Shown: positions 1-12,629 of the stretch, piece after piece
Numbering within the stretch: the first letter of the stretch is position 1
Layout of the letters: the number at the start of each line of letters is the position of its first letter
Origin: Phoronis australis
Taxonomy: Eukaryota; Phoronida; Phoronidae
Direction of reading: 5' to 3'
DNA: 64,000 nucleotides
NCBI GenBank assembly: GCA_002633005.1
Contig: NMRA01000105.1
Location: 62,001 to 126,000 of the forward strand
Program-made: the position numbers and the translations under genes
Notes under the pieces: generated by a model
What the model was told of the DNA's origin: nothing
Databases searched by the model: none
The model's input: only the letters and a program-made list of their open reading frames with translations

Positions 1-1119
1 TTTCAACATTTTCGGACAGAAATAAGATGTCAACTTTAACTTGACCTAATTATCATTATCATTATGTCTGATAACACACATACATGGTAAAACACGTGAT
101 AAGGTGACAACCCTAATAATAGCATATTGCGTTTGGCAAAAGGCAGTATTGACAAAAACCCTTGCTGACAGGAACAGTACTTTGACAAGCCTCACTAAAT
201 AAGCCAACAACAAGCAGATGACAGAGAGCTGGGTTGTTGGGCTAAATTACAGGATACATATAACAAATGTTTTGACTACTCACAATTGACATGCTGGACT
301 GAGAACATCTGGGTCATGCATACCTCTGGTGAGAGGAATGTTGTAAGCCAACCCCAGAAATTGTATTATTTACAATCAAGTCAGAAAAGGTGCCATTTGG
401 AAAGTAAAGCCTAAAACAGCTGGGTATAACTCAGCTTTCACTCCTGGTGTAACCTAAACTATTGGATTCAAAACACGTTCAGACTATACTGGAAAAGCTT
501 TAGTTCCGCATTCTTGCGAAAAACATAAAATTTTGAAAAACAACGGGCGTCTCCAGCAAAAATTTATACATCGTTTAGTTAATTATATCAAAGTTACTAA
601 GCTGTTCTCCCCCAGCAGTGGAATGACCACCTTCATACATACAAAATTAGATAACTCTCAAAAGTACGCAGCCGGTATCACGCCATACTCACAACTCCAG
701 GTTGCCATGGTTACAGCTTTCTGAATGGAAGGTTTTCCAAATACTAAGCCTGTGAAGTGATGTTTGAAACCCTGAGCAATCCTTTAGCAAAGATTTATGG
801 TAACTTTGCCCTTAGTCAGAACAGGCATGGAGGATGTAACAGTGGCAACATTTTACAACAGAAGTTGGAAGCACCCCACAAATAGGTAACAAATCACTTC
901 CAAGCTTATTCAGAGCAGCCTTATATAAGAAACAAGAGGAGCATAGCCTTCCCAGTACATAACAAAGGGAGACAAATACCTGCTGACATAAAACCATGTT
1001 ATTAAGAGGCTCATAGCCACAAACAATTAGTTGACAATCAATACATCAGATACAAAGTTGTTGAGCTTGTGTGACATAATGACCATGAAGTGCACAGACA
1101 GGTAAAGGGAAAAGAGACC
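1..1119. other. No gene seen
   Basis: AT-rich sequence with only short chance frames (533-724 plus, 812-997 minus). No splice-bounded coding exon or repeat structure recognised. Confidence 0.6.
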
Positions 1120-1795
1120 TAGGGTTGATCACCTCTAGAGTAGTAGGGAGTGAATGCGGAGGAAATTAAGTTGGACACTGATTTGTAGAAAACCTCTCAA
1201 AACACCAAGAGAATTATTGATCTCCAGAGTCAAGGTACCTAAACTACACGGACAACGGACTCATAAACACGGGCACGGACGCATGAGCACGACTCACGGA
1301 CCTGCACACACCGTCCACCGACTCACAAAAAAGGGAACGGACTCACAAAACACGATCCACGCACCCAAATACACGGGACACGGACTCACATTCACGAGGA
1401 AACACGATTAATGGACCGCCAAACACGGGTCATGGACTCATCGGCTTCCTGGGTCAGCTGACATCTACATTTTGTCCGTTAACGGTGTTTGGCGGTCCGT
1501 TAACTGTGTTTCCTCAGGAATATGAGTCCGTGTCCCGTGTATTTGGGTGCGTGGATCGTGTTTTGTGAGTCCGGTCCCGTGTTTGTGAGTCAGAGGACGG
1601 TGTTTGCAGGTCCGTGAGTCGTGTTCATGCGTCCGTGCCCCGTGTTTATGAGTCCATTGACTGTGTAGTTTCGGTACCTTGACTTAGGGTTGATCACCTC
1701 TAGAGTAGTAGGGAGTGATGGCGGAGGAAATTAAGTTGGACACTGATTTGTAGAAAACCTCTGAAAACACCAAGAGAATTATTGATCTCCATAGT
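1120..1795. repeat. Foldback structure: ~200-bp inverted repeat flanked by a 111-bp direct repeat
   Basis: Direct repeat: 1120-1230 and 1685-1795, about 97% identical (TAGGGTTGATCACCTCTAGA...TTGATCTCCA). Between them, 1229-1427 and 1484-1683 are inverted copies that begin GTCAAGGTACC and end GGTACCTTGAC. The arms consist of degenerate ~20-bp units (CACGG-ACTCA-AA-CACGG type). The loop is about 55 bp. It resembles a foldback element whose arms are short tandem repeats, sitting exactly at the junction of a 111-bp duplication. The right direct repeat opens with ATGGCGGAGGAAATTAAG, which quickly meets a stop; the left copy has lost one G. Confidence 0.88.
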
Positions 1796-1864
1796 GTCGA
1801 AGACTAAACAAGACTTGGTAAGGTTATGCAGGACCTTATCCACAAGCAGTTAGTGAAATATCTT

Positions 1865-2800
1865 CAAAATTGTAGATTTTAACTCAATAAACGTATGTTT
1901 TCTGAAAGCGGAAAGTCTGTAGACTTTGATTTTTTACTTTTTGTCGATATCTCATTAACTGGGTAACACGGCCATGTGTTTCAGTAAAATTTAGCAAAAA
2001 ATAAAAGATACATTTAGAGTAAAATAATGGTATCAGTAACAAGACCAAATTTTGTGTTTGATGTAAATGATCAAGTTGAAATATCAAAAACGCTTTTATC
2101 GTTTTCTAAATTCTCAATACGATTTTGTTTAATGCACCTTTTAATTTTCCATAAATGTTCCATTTCTTGGTAGCCCCTCAAAATTTCAAAATACCAAACA
2201 GGGTTTTGGAGAATCGTACACAAATCAGACAAAGTTTCACTGAATTCGATCAGTCATTTTTGAGATGTTCTATCTAAAGTTATCAAATTTGGACAGTTTT
2301 CTGGGATCCTACTTGACTTTATGGAGAAGACATTTAGCCAAAAATCTGCAAAACTATAGAATTCAACTCTGCAACCGTATTTATTTTCTGAATGTAGAAA
2401 GCCTATAGAATTTCAACTGACCTTTTAATTAACGTACGACCGTACCATCTGTCATTGTCACATGTCTTCGAGGTGAAATTTAGCAAAAAAGAAAGATACA
2501 CAATCTATTTCTATTTGATATAAATGCCCACGATGATATCTCAAAAGCACTGATATATTTTTAAAACATTTCAATTTCGTTTTAAGCAACTTCTGATTTT
2601 TTTCATGAAAACCATAAAAGTGCCATTTTTACAAGAAACAAAAGTGTAACACTTTAAAAGTGATTCCTAAAAACTTTTTTGGAAATGTCACTCAACACAT
2701 GGTGTCTGAAAGTTTCGTATGAATCCAATCAGCCATTTCTAGAATATGACGTCTCAAAGTTAGCCATATCCGGACAATTTTCAAAGGTCCTGTGTTTCTC
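1865..2800 (+). repeat. Old tandem duplication, ~480-bp unit
   Basis: Two diverged copies lie about 480 bp apart. TTTCTGAA-G-GGAAAG at about 1900 matches about 2387, TTTAGCAAAAAA at about 1991 matches about 2474, and CAG(T/C)CATTT at 2251 matches 2730, followed by AAAGTTA...GGACA-TTTTC in both. No coding frame. Confidence 0.65.
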
Positions 2801-3926
2801 AATATCTATGACTTGAAAGCCCACTTAGGGCTGGTTCCCTACGGAAAACAATGTTTAAGTTATATCATGTCACTAATAAATAAATAATCTACAGATGCAA
2901 GACTTCAAAATACATTTGTTTTACTAATGTTACGCCAGACATACAATTGTACAAGGTCTACTGATCTGTCACCAGCAATTAATATATTGCATAACTTTTA
3001 CTGGAGAGTCCAAGGCAAACATCATGACAGTCAATAATTATCAGACATCTGGTCACAAATCCTCACCCAATGCTGATGTCAGTAGCATCAAAAACATTGA
3101 TAAGAAAATTCACAACAAATGTTGAATAATAAGGAATCGTTGTAAAATATTTTTATTTAACAGGGTAACCTGATCAGTATACAACCACAAGAACAGAGTA
3201 AATTGATGCATTCCACACACGTTAGAGCTTTTTGGTACAAGCAGCATTTCCAGTCATCAAAACCACAAAACAATTCACTATACTTTTCTGTCCAAACCAT
3301 CCAAACTAAGACATGCACACCGATGCCCAAACATGGAATTCCAACAGTCATGTTCATCATTCATTTCAAAGGGCCACATTACCTATAGGTGGCGCTCTGA
3401 CAGAAGGTAAAAACAAGTTGTGCAGCATTAGGCCAAAAAAAAAAAACATAATCTTGTCTGTTCTTTTTGAAAATCTAGTAGGCTGAGTGGTTTTCACTCA
3501 TCGCTTGGTAACTCATGGTGTTTCAAGTCTTGCTTACACTTGTTTACATGCCTCTGTGCTGCTTTTCAAGAAAAAACCCAGAAACCACGGCCGAAATTGA
3601 TGCGGGCGGATGTTTTTTAGTCCATGATTGTAGGTCTCAATATGAATCCGGCTAAGAAGACCTGTTACAATTTTGCTTTTTAGCCTGATATATAAAACGG
3701 AGCTACATTAACAGCAAAAAAAAAATAAGACAATTGGCAGAACACTTTTATGTTATGTATCACTTTAAAATAGTAAAACGGAATTCACAAAACACAAAAA
3801 ATATAATTTTATGTTTTCTAAAACAGATTTCTCTGTTTTTTGAAAACGCAAAAGCAGGGTATCTAGAAAAGTGATGCCACATTGAATGTTTTGAGGGTCG
3901 GCATAGAAACCTGAGTTCTGAGCCAT

Positions 3927-4433
3927 AAGGCCCTTTCATATTGACGTAACTCCGGTCTGCGAAGCGTCGACGTAAACAGCGCAGTTAACTGGACCATTCA
4001 TACTGGCTTCCGTAGTTAATGAACATCGAAGTAAATGGTAGGTGACGCTATCGTCATCGAAGTTATCGCAACGTAGTGCTGCCCGCTAAGATTGTTTTCA
4101 ATGTGGCAATTCGGGTACAATTACATGTGCAAATTGACATTAAACTTATTTTTAAATTGATTGGTTATTATTAGAGCAAAATATAAGCAGCTATTAGTGA
4201 TGACACTACCCTGTAATTGTTGATGATAACAGTGGCACCTGGCAATAACTTCGATAGGACCGAAGTTGACCATTCATATTGCAACACAGCGTCGACACAT
4301 GCACTGTTAAATCCACCTGTTAACTGCAATGTTAACTGGACCTGTTAACTGCGATACAGGACCGAAGTTAAGCGTTCATACTGACCGCAAATCCCCAAAT
4401 CATCGACGAGTCGACATTAGTATGAAAGGCCCT
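3927..4433. mobile_element. ~505-bp TIR element, family GGCCTTTCATAC, copy 1
   Basis: Left end GGCCCTTTCATATTGACGTA at 3929 and right end CATTAGTATGAAAGGCCC are inverted. The inside repeats GTTAACTG and CGTTCATACTG several times and matches the element at 29394-29870 along its length. Non-coding. I could not settle a target duplication. Confidence 0.8.
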
Positions 4434-4909
4434 CTAATGAAGTTACGTTTTAAACAGTACATCTAGTAATATTAACACAATCCCAAGAAATGTCAAAAGT
4501 ACACAGAAAGTCCAATTTTTGACAGTTTCTAAAATTCAGGACACACAACTTAAGCTGAAATAGAATTTTCTTCATTCTCAAGATCGGGGACGTGTTCGAC
4601 TTTGGTGAGGCATAATTTTGTCAAAATGCTTCCGGAACTGTTTGAGTCAGCTTCACTGGTCCAGTTCAAATGAAACACTGTCTATACCCTTCCGGAGTTG
4701 AAAGAGTTTAATTTTGTTTGCCAGACAAATCAGTTAGATCAATTGGAGACGAGGACACATCAGACAACACCATGCGCAAACATGAATGCAGACATATCAA
4801 GCCCCATGTGGAGATGGTTGATCAATCAATATTGTCTGATAAATCAGGACTTGTTTGATCCTTGGGAGGGAAAACAGCCCCAACTGTTGGCTCTGTCCCT
4901 GAATACAGG

Positions 4910-5150
4910 GTGCAGTAGAGCAGTTAGAACTGACCAACCGGCAACCACTGACCAGGCTGGATATAGCTAAGACGAGGTGGCAGTAGAGACTGACCAACTG
5001 CTGGGCAGGCTGGATATAACTAAGACTAGGTGGCAGTAGAGACTGACAAACCACTGACCAGGCTGGATATAACTAAGACTATGTGACAGTAGAGACTTAT
5101 CAACTACTGGGCAAGATGAATATAACTAGGACTAGGTGAAAGTAGAGATT
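4910..5150 (+). repeat. 53-bp minisatellite, ~4.5 units
   Basis: CAGTAGAGAC recurs at 4981, 5034 and 5087 and as AAGTAGAGAT at 5140, a constant 53-bp period. The unit body is CTGACCAACTGCTGGGCAGG then CTGGATATAACTAAGACTAG. The ORFs 4698-4970 (+) and 4797-5054 (-) depend on it and are not convincing genes. Confidence 0.88.
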
Positions 5151-6969
5151 TTGAACTTATTGTCATCTGGTGAACACTAGATAACTAGAACTCTCTGGAG
5201 AAAGCAAAGGACATGACAATTCAATGGTAAATCATTGTTCTTCTTACGATTAATTGAACACCAGAAAAAAATGCAAAATGAAGAGTTCCGCATTACCTAA
5301 TTTCAACTTTTCTTAACTACACAAACAAAGCTTTCAGGCCCCAAAGCCCAACATATTCCAAAAAGCATTCAGAATTTTGCCTTAGGAAAAACCTGAACAC
5401 AACTAATTTGAAATTATCTCAACCTATAATACAAATTCGAGCATTTGTTTGTACTTAACGGTTGTTTACAAAAGTCTGATTTTTAAAACTTAACACAAAA
5501 AACCTTGTGAAGGTCATTTACCCCAGAGGATGTATCTCATGTGTTGTATTTCCACTAAGATATGAAAACAAATTAGCTGAAACACTTCCTGGTCACAGTC
5601 ACTGCATAGCAGATCCTAGAATTTGAGGTGGGCGGTCTTTTTCCAACTGCCATCATTCACTCACGCCAAGTGCTGCGCATGCTTGCCAATTTAGCTGACA
5701 TACTAGCCGCGTTACTACGTATTTCAGAATCCAAGATATGCCGCGGGTATCTTTTTACAGGAATTATTTCTACTTACCAACAGGGCTTGTAAGGACCAGT
5801 GACAAAAAATAGGAAAATTAGAGGTGACGTACGATTCTATGTGATGGAAACATTTTTGTTTTGTAAAATTTATGTACAAGAAACATATTTTTGGATGAAA
5901 AAGTCCAAATATTGAAAAAAAAGATGAAAAAGGAAGAATCTGGAAACCAAATAAAAGGAAATCGAAGACAGCAAAGAGGAAATCCTCTGGAAAAGGGAAA
6001 AGTACAAGCCCTGCATTCGGTTCCCATAAAATTGAGAATTCCTGCAAGTTCTGAAGGCCCTATGCGCAGGCCTTGAAAATGTTGGCACTTGATAAACGAA
6101 CCATACAAATAGGACAACCATGTAATTCCCAGGAATTACACTTGGTTAGACAGCAAAATTTAATGACATGTGCAGTGAAGCGAGACATGATCCAACTTGT
6201 GTCATTAGTTAAGCAGAACATGGTCCAAGAACAATGATCAGTAACTCATCAGTCTTGAGGATATTACACAGGACGAAGTTGAGAACACAGGCAAATTCAC
6301 AGATCAGAAAATCATACCAGCAAGCCATCAGCACAGAGTGGCAATTAACACATGATTTTAACACAGCATTAAGACAGAGTGGCAACTGAAACCTTCTTGA
6401 TAAAGCGCTTTGTACATTGGAAGAAAATAAAACTGAAACTGAGTTTCAGTTGTACACTATTAAGCTCGCAAGCTATGAAGGACTGACAAAGAAAATGGAT
6501 CTTGCAGTTCCACAATTCCATGAAGACCATTTAACACAACCAGAGATTAAGTTAAAGAGCCAGAAATATTTAATATTGCCAGGAAATACCAACTCACTGT
6601 GCTTGGAATTGGTTATGTCAGCCTTGACAGTCAGTGAATGAAGGTTAAGCTGGAAATGAACATACCATGATCCATAAGAACAAATTATTTAAACACATCA
6701 ACCTATGTAAATAAAACTCTATTGATTAAACCACTAACCTCATTTCTGAAATGAAGGGAATAAACCACCGCAACCAACGTGGGCACGAATGGTAGAAATG
6801 ATGAATTAATAGGTAACACTCGACATACAACTCTCTAAGCCTAACTAACGATTTTTCATACTTTTGAGGTCTTACTGTCACGATATTCATGGGAACGATT
6901 CACAAACACAGAAAATTAAACAGTAATAATTTTCGTGTAAGCAGAGTAAAGTTATAGACAAAGTCGGCC
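5151..6969. other. No gene seen
   Basis: Several overlapping minus frames at 5724-6121 are compositional (T-rich on the minus strand) and mutually exclusive. Frame 6417-6641 shows no family likeness. Confidence 0.55.
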
Positions 6970-7314
6970 ATGTTAGCATTTCGCGCCATCTCACGTCACC
7001 GCGAGAATACAGTCATGTACGGAGTGCAGTATAACAATGGCAGAATGGCAGACGGTTGTGATTTTGATCAAGGCGGCGAATTTGAGAAGGAAATGTTCGA
7101 GTACTACAGGGAAGTGTACAACAAATCTGATGATGACAACGGCGATCACATCGGAGAACGTGATGACGCTTTAAATTTGCCGATCGGGGAAGATCTTCAT
7201 GCGTTAGGCGAGATCCCAAAAGCAACTTGTGTTTGGTACCATTCAGTTGTGGTGGTCAAGACGGCTAGAGTTAACGGAGATGAAACACCGTTTTGTTCAT
7301 TTACACACAGATAG
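6970..7314 (+). CDS. Possible single-exon gene of 114 residues, acidic, unknown function
   Basis: The frame from 6970 is open for 114 codons. A second ATG at 7015 or third at 7045 (MADGCDFDQGGEFEKEMFEY) may be the real start; the latter leaves 89 residues. The product is acidic and hydrophilic (YREVYNKSDDDNGDHIGERD) and ends ...VNGDETPFCSFTHR. The stretch is visibly more GC-rich than its AT-rich neighbours, and AATAAA follows about 70 bases after the stop (7384-7389). I do not recognise a family. It could instead be the 5' exon of a spliced gene or part of an old element. Confidence 0.4.
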   Translation: MLAFRAISRHRENTVMYGVQYNNGRMADGCDFDQGGEFEKEMFEYYREVYNKSDDDNGDHIGERDDALNLPIGEDLHALGEIPKATCVWYHSVVVVKTARVNGDETPFCSFTHR

Positions 7315-7449
7315 TAATGTTGGGCACTTCACGTGAATCATACCACCCGACAACCAATCATGGTTTGATGGCATGTTGATCACAATAAATAAAAATCGTG
7401 AAATTCCACTACTTTTAAGTCATTGCCCAAGTTACATGCATTGCAACAG

Positions 7450-8350
7450 CAAATTTCAACATGTCACCGCGCTACTATACAAGAGCAACGCGGAGTGTTG
7501 ATATGCACCTGCATAGTGCAGATACAAGGAATGGTCATTATTTTAAACACTCAAACAAAAAGAAGCAATGCTAGTAGACTTAAACCAGCCTCTAGGGGGT
7601 GCAACGCAACAAAACAATGCTCTCCTCAACAGGAACACCCTTCATCATGATTCTCCACGCAATTTGGGAGATAGAGAGATGACGAATAAAGAACAAAAGA
7701 ATAAAAAAGACCACTAAGGGTTGCAACATAGAACAAACCTGTCTGAAACAGGGCTTGTACAGTCCTCTACATGAGGGCAACTTATTTGGCATATTTCTAA
7801 AACAGGAGCTTGATATATATCAAGGCAAACATTAAAAAAAAAAAAAACAGAATTGCAACTAGGAGACTCTGCAGTAGTCAGATTTGACCCAAAACGGATG
7901 CCAAAAAACTAAAATATAATAACAACTGCTACTAATTGATGTACAAAAAGTCAAAGCCATCCAATAATGGGAAAGTGTTATCTTCTCTTTAATAAAATCT
8001 ATTTGCCAAATTTCATTCAACTCCGGAGAAACAGAAGAAAACATAAAAAAATAAAATTGCCACTAGGGCGCACAACGGTAGCCAGATACGTCTGAACGTA
8101 GGTGTCATTCGTTGTCAAGATCACAGAAATACACTTGCCAAAATTCACTACGTTCTTGGAGGGCTTTAGGAGAAACAGCTATGGAAGCGAAAAAAAGCAA
8201 AGCTGCCGCTACAGAGAGCCACCATTCAAAAATCACTGTCGGCCATGCTCGTCCCTGTAGGAACACGCACACATATACCACAACAATCCTTGGAGTGATT
8301 TGGCTGATAGAGAAGCGGATGCCAAAAAAAGAAGTCTGATTCATGAAAAA
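7450..8350. repeat. Dispersed repeat (CACTAGG / TTGCCAAATTT family), copy A
   Basis: It contains periodic blocks: GCCACTAGG-type, TTTAATAAA-TCTATTTGCCAA and ATTTCATTCAACTCC. The segment 7480-7660 is the reverse complement of 41600-41800 with high similarity (TAAACCAGCCTCTAGGGGGT against the matching block there). Related blocks occur at 27990-28350 and possibly in diverged form at 55870-56720. Confidence 0.65.
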
Positions 8351-8439
8351 TGACTGAAGACTTCAGACAGAAATTTCACCTTACACTGCCACATCACAAT
8401 TGCCTAATAAAGGCTGCCATGTAATAATTAATAGGTTAC

Positions 8440-8728
8440 TGAAATAATGATTATTACCTATCGGCGATATAGTTTCATGGAAGAGCCTAGCTTTCAAGCC
8501 CATCTTGGGGTTTCAGTCAGGGCAGAGCAGATTTCCGAATCATGTGGTCACCAGTGGGCAGCACCTGGCTGTCATGTGAAACGAGGCATTGGTAAATGGC
8601 GGGTAACTGATATTATACTTCCATCTCTGTTTAACTCTGGCTGATTTCGGTCAAAGTGCCCAAGATGGGCTTGAAAGCTAAGCTCTAGTGTAAAACTAGG
8701 CTGCCGATAGGCAATAATCTTCATTTCA
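8440..8728. mobile_element. 289-bp MITE with ~70-bp terminal inverted repeats
   Basis: TGAAATAATGATTATTACCT at 8440 is mirrored by the end AGGCAATAATCTTCATTTCA at 8709-8728. The arms continue through ATCGGC, AGCCTAG and CTTTCAAGCCCATCTTGGG. The core, about 8515-8655, is unrelated to other elements here. No clear target duplication. Confidence 0.85.
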
Positions 8729-9711
8729 ATACAATGGAACAGCACCAGCTACGAACAATCATTCTACAAGCAAGTATGCCCTGAAACAATGTGTACCAAT
8801 TAATTTTCTCAGCAAATAACAATAACATCGGTACATTCTCAAATATTTCAATCGTTTGCTAAAATTCATTTGACTTTCAAATATTTTTCAGATATAGTTA
8901 TGAGTAGCTTAAGATCAATTTCTGTCTTAAGCACTTTTCATAAAACAGAGCCCAGGAAACAACGAGAATGCAAAACCCCGTGGGTGGATTTTGAAAGTTA
9001 AATTGTGACGAAATACACAAAGCAGCTGCCAAACTGTTGCACAGCAGCAAAGGCATTTCCAAAGTCTAATAACAGGCAAATGATTATCCACTAATCTACT
9101 ATCTCATTTGACAGTGGATTTAAATACGCATCGCATCGCATCGACCCATTCACTGAAGCATCAACACCTGTGCATTAATGCAAACAATAATTAGTAATTA
9201 ATAGCAAACAAATATGATCATTGAAAAAGGAACAGAGTTACTGTTTCTCGGCAGACTGAAGCACGAACTTAATATCTGAACACCAATTTTGTTGTAGCTC
9301 ACTCTGAACCACAATTCTTTAAAGTCTGATGATAAATTTGGTAAAATTGTGAGAAAACATGCTCATACTCAATACATTTTAGGAGTATTTTTCAGAATAA
9401 TCTTCTCTACAGCTATTACAATAAAAAGTTCCAGTTTCGACTTGAGCCTATATTCTCCCTTTATTGGGACCTACAGACTTTAATGAATCATAAAATATCA
9501 CCAAGATAAATCAATAGCACCACATTCACGTAGCCATGTTTAAAAAGTTGACGCTTTTACAACTCCACATTTTATGCAAAGATACAGTACAAGCCAAAAG
9601 TATTCAGACAAAATGACCCGAAATTCCTGGTCACAATGGCTAGGTCGGTCAGAGTAGTCTCCCCTGATGACCAAGAATGTAGGGGAAATAACAGGAAAGT
9701 TGATACAGTGT
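8729..9711. other. No gene seen
   Basis: Apart from a short CATCG run at about 9127-9143, nothing structured was recognised. Confidence 0.55.
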
Positions 9712-10142
9712 CTAAAGTCCCGTTTAGACATCAACTTTTGGCCCGGTGCAACTGACACGGAGCAAATTGACTTGTGTCAAGTGGCCGTTTACACACGCAA
9801 CTCACTATCCGTGGCAAGACGGAAACTGCAGGCTGAAGAGACTGGATCGCACATGCACAGGATTACAAATGACGAGAGTTGCAGAGACAAAGAGCCCGTA
9901 CGTAGGTCATTAGGCAAGCGCAGTAGAGATGATCCTGTCCGTCTTGCCTCAGTTTCGCGTTTAGTCATATAATTGACACGGAGCAAGATGTTCTTGCGCA
10001 AATTGCTCTATCTCACAAAGGGGTGGCAAAATTTGTCACCGCGGTGTCAATTTGCTCCGTGTCAGTCCCGTTTACACACTGGAATAACTCGTTCCCTGTC
10101 AGCTGATCCACGTCAACTTCTGAATTGTAAACGGCACTTAAG
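9712..10142 (+). mobile_element. ~430-bp TIR element, family TGACACGGAGCAA, copy 1
   Basis: Starts CTAAAGTCCCGTTTAGACAT and ends GTAAACGGCACTTAAG; the ends are imperfect inverted repeats. It holds inverted internal blocks TTGACACGGAGCAA and TTGCTCCGTGTCA and three AAACGG-type repeats. The copy at 12630-13051 is in the opposite orientation. ORFs 9667-9972 and 9973-10173 are incidental. Confidence 0.82.
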
Positions 10143-10462
10143 CCATTATGTAATTAGAGATTTCCCGTTTTAATAGTTATAACCAGTAATTTTTGCAGTT
10201 GACAGAATTACCCGTCATGACTGGAAAATGGTATTTTGTCTGATTATTTGTCTTGTACTACAGACGACAATCATGACATGGTAAGATAGAGAAGTATTTT
10301 ACTTCTTATTTTTGATGTGAAATCATGGAGACATGTTGAGCAAGTGAAATTAACGTGTAACTACCTGAATGTTATGCAGTCGTGTTTTTTAAAAGTAATC
10401 ATGAAAAAGAACATGAGGTGTAGGCTGAGCCTCATTCGTCATCTTGTTCAGGTACAACCCTG

Positions 10463-10956
10463 CAGGCCTTTATGCAGCCTACGTCCTGGGCGTCCATTTG
10501 GACGCCCTAGCACTAATCTGGAGGCCCTGGCAAGGATGCCCAATGTATCGTTTGGATGCCCACTGTCAATAGGAACCTTTCAAGTTTGGAAAAACACATT
10601 GTAATGAATACTAGGAAGCCTATGAAGACTCACAGTGGGGGCTCTTTTTTCAAAGCAGGAAGAAATATACAATGTATATACAAAGTATATGCATTGTTGC
10701 TATTTTGACACTTGATTGACAGCATTGTAAAAGTCCTGGTCTACACAATTTTTTTTTAGTAAAAATGCTCACCATAGAAGGCTGTTTTATAAACTTTGAT
10801 GTAAAAACCTTTATCTATGCATTTTTTTATAACAAAATCTGTGTGTTTGGGGACATTGCTGGGGGTAGAGGGTTACGCGTCGGAATCATGGATGCCCTGA
10901 AATATTGGGAACCCCATTTTGGACCCCCTATCTTCAAAATCTTGGATAAAGGCCTG
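10463..10956 (-). mobile_element. 494-bp hAT-type MITE with 8-bp target duplication CAACCCTG
   Basis: The ends are CAGGCCTTTATGCAGC and TTGGATAAAGGCCTG (inverted, CAGG...CCTG). The duplication CAACCCTG is exact at 10455-10462 and 10957-10964. It is the reverse orientation of the copies at 20816, 30692 and 37616. hAT elements make 8-bp duplications and have short CAGG-type ends, so the assignment is firm, though there is no transposase. Confidence 0.93.
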
Positions 10957-10964
10957 CAACCCTG

Positions 10965-11779
10965 ATGTGCCATGATGAGGGTGAAAATATTACTGATAAA
11001 AAGTTGGGTTCCTTTATTATGAGGCGGTCTAAACAGAACTTGCTTAACGTGCAAACAACGAAAAATTAGCAGTTTTCTATTAGAAGTCCTACCGTAAAAT
11101 CCTACCAATTTTGGTAAACAGAATCACCAAAATTCACATTTATGATTTTCAAGGGTTTCTAGCATTCACAACACTCCCCAGTTTTTCCAAACATTGTCTG
11201 GTGGCAGCTATGGTGTAAGTCTTGAGCATTAAAAATCATTTAATTTGACGCCGTGTATGCTGCATGAAAAAAATATATAATTTCACTTGTCGGCCATATT
11301 GTGGCCTAACTTTGGTTACATTTCACTGTACATTCACGTTGAAGCCGGCTCTCGTTCCTATCGACATGATCAATATAGCCAGTAGGTAATCCCCTAATTA
11401 ATTTAATAAGAATCCTAGCTGGAAGGATTAAAGAAATAGAAAGGATCACAATCCTAACTGTGAAGACAGAAACATAAATGTAAATTCTAGACCGCATCAT
11501 CAAGACCATACTCACCGCCCAAATATTTTGCAATCAAACTTTGCACAAATTCATATTGCTTCCTAAGCAATGACAGACCTGTTCTCTGTGAAGGCCAAGC
11601 AAGGATTCTAATTTGATATTTCATAATTTATCATTGCTGGTGCGTAAAAGCAATCCTTTCAACCAGACGTTCATTATCTTCAACAGGGTTCCCCCTCAGC
11701 ATAAATCCAACCACAGTGAAATGTGCATTGTGCAGCCTAATCTTAATTTTCACTACTCCCCTTTGGTACACGTTATTCT
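10965..11779. other. No gene seen
   Basis: The minus frame 11306-11533 is hydrophobic (AVSMVLMMRSRIYIYVSVFT) but has no homologous context. It is left uncalled. Confidence 0.5.
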
Positions 11780-11945
11780 CACTTTCCATATCATATTGTT
11801 TCAATCATTTTGTCTTTCAATGCCTAAAAAACTCGACTTTTCAAACAAGTCTCAAAATTTTAAATGTTTTCAAAAATGGCTCCAGCTTTCCAAACATGGC
11901 TCAGAACTTGAAACCTGTTTGACTACAAGTAAGGAGAACACTGTT
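11780..11945 (+). repeat. Unexpanded copy of the dispersed repeat that holds the 21-bp minisatellite
   Basis: It contains TTTTCAAAAATGGCTCCAGC and TTTCCAAACATGGCTCAGAA, two loose units of the array at 19704-20099, and ends with GGAGAACAC as does the expanded copy (TACGGAGAACACCG at 20162). This suggests the array grew inside a mobile or duplicated sequence. Confidence 0.6.
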
Positions 11946-12265
11946 AAACATCATACGATTTATCATTTTTCTTATAAAAGCAAACACTCATGTAACGCGA
12001 TTATCCTACTCAGTCAATAAAGCAGTCTTATCACTGCCATGTTTTTGTGAATACAACCAAGTCCGGTCCTTCACCCATGAGAAGCCATTACAATGCTATC
12101 AACCAAATGGGGTTACACCTGAGAAGACCTGCTCCTTAACTGGGCCAGTGTTGATAAGAGGTATCAACATTGAGTCAAAGTATGGACATGATAGGTGAGA
12201 AAAAACACCTAGAAACCAGAAGAGTCCTAGACCCATTTGGGAAAAAGGGCGCCTGTTTGTGCTTA

Positions 12266-12590
12266 TACAACATCAAGTCTAATTGCTGTATTTACAATAT
12301 AATATGTCACTGGGAAGACATGGGTCTTCAATAAAGTTTAGAGCATCTTATGTCATACCTTAAATGTTTTACCACATCAAGTCAAATTGCTGTATTTACA
12401 ATATAATGTCACTGGGGAGACATGGGTCTGCAATACAGTTTAGAGCATCTTATGTCATATCTTAAATGTTTTACATCAAGTCAAATTGCTGTATTTACAA
12501 TGCAATATGTTACTGGGGACTCCAGTGGAGATGTGAACCTGCAATAAAGCTTAGAGTATCTTATGTCATATCTTAAATGTTTTATTCCGG
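12266..12590 (+). repeat. ~100-bp tandem repeat, three units
   Basis: CATCAAGTC-AATTGCTGTAT begins at about 12271, 12374 and 12474, each followed by TTACAATATAATATGTCACT and TTAGAGCATCTTATGTCATA. Units are 103 and 100 bp. Non-coding. Confidence 0.88.
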
Positions 12591-12629
12591 ACAGGACAAT
12601 GAGCTCACAGAGCTGCAGTCAGGAAGTTA

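Noticed and set aside
1685-1880. Small gene starting ATGGCGGAGGAAATTAAG
   Set aside because: The frame meets TAG after 11 codons and TAA later. It lies in the direct repeat of the foldback structure; at most a pseudogene scrap.
11306-11533. Hydrophobic minus-strand ORF as a mitochondrial-DNA insertion or membrane protein
   Set aside because: No motif of a mitochondrial gene and no splice or promoter context; AT-rich composition explains the hydrophobic residues.
12266-12590. CRISPR-like or regulatory array
   Set aside because: A plain three-unit tandem repeat of ~100 bp with no spacers.
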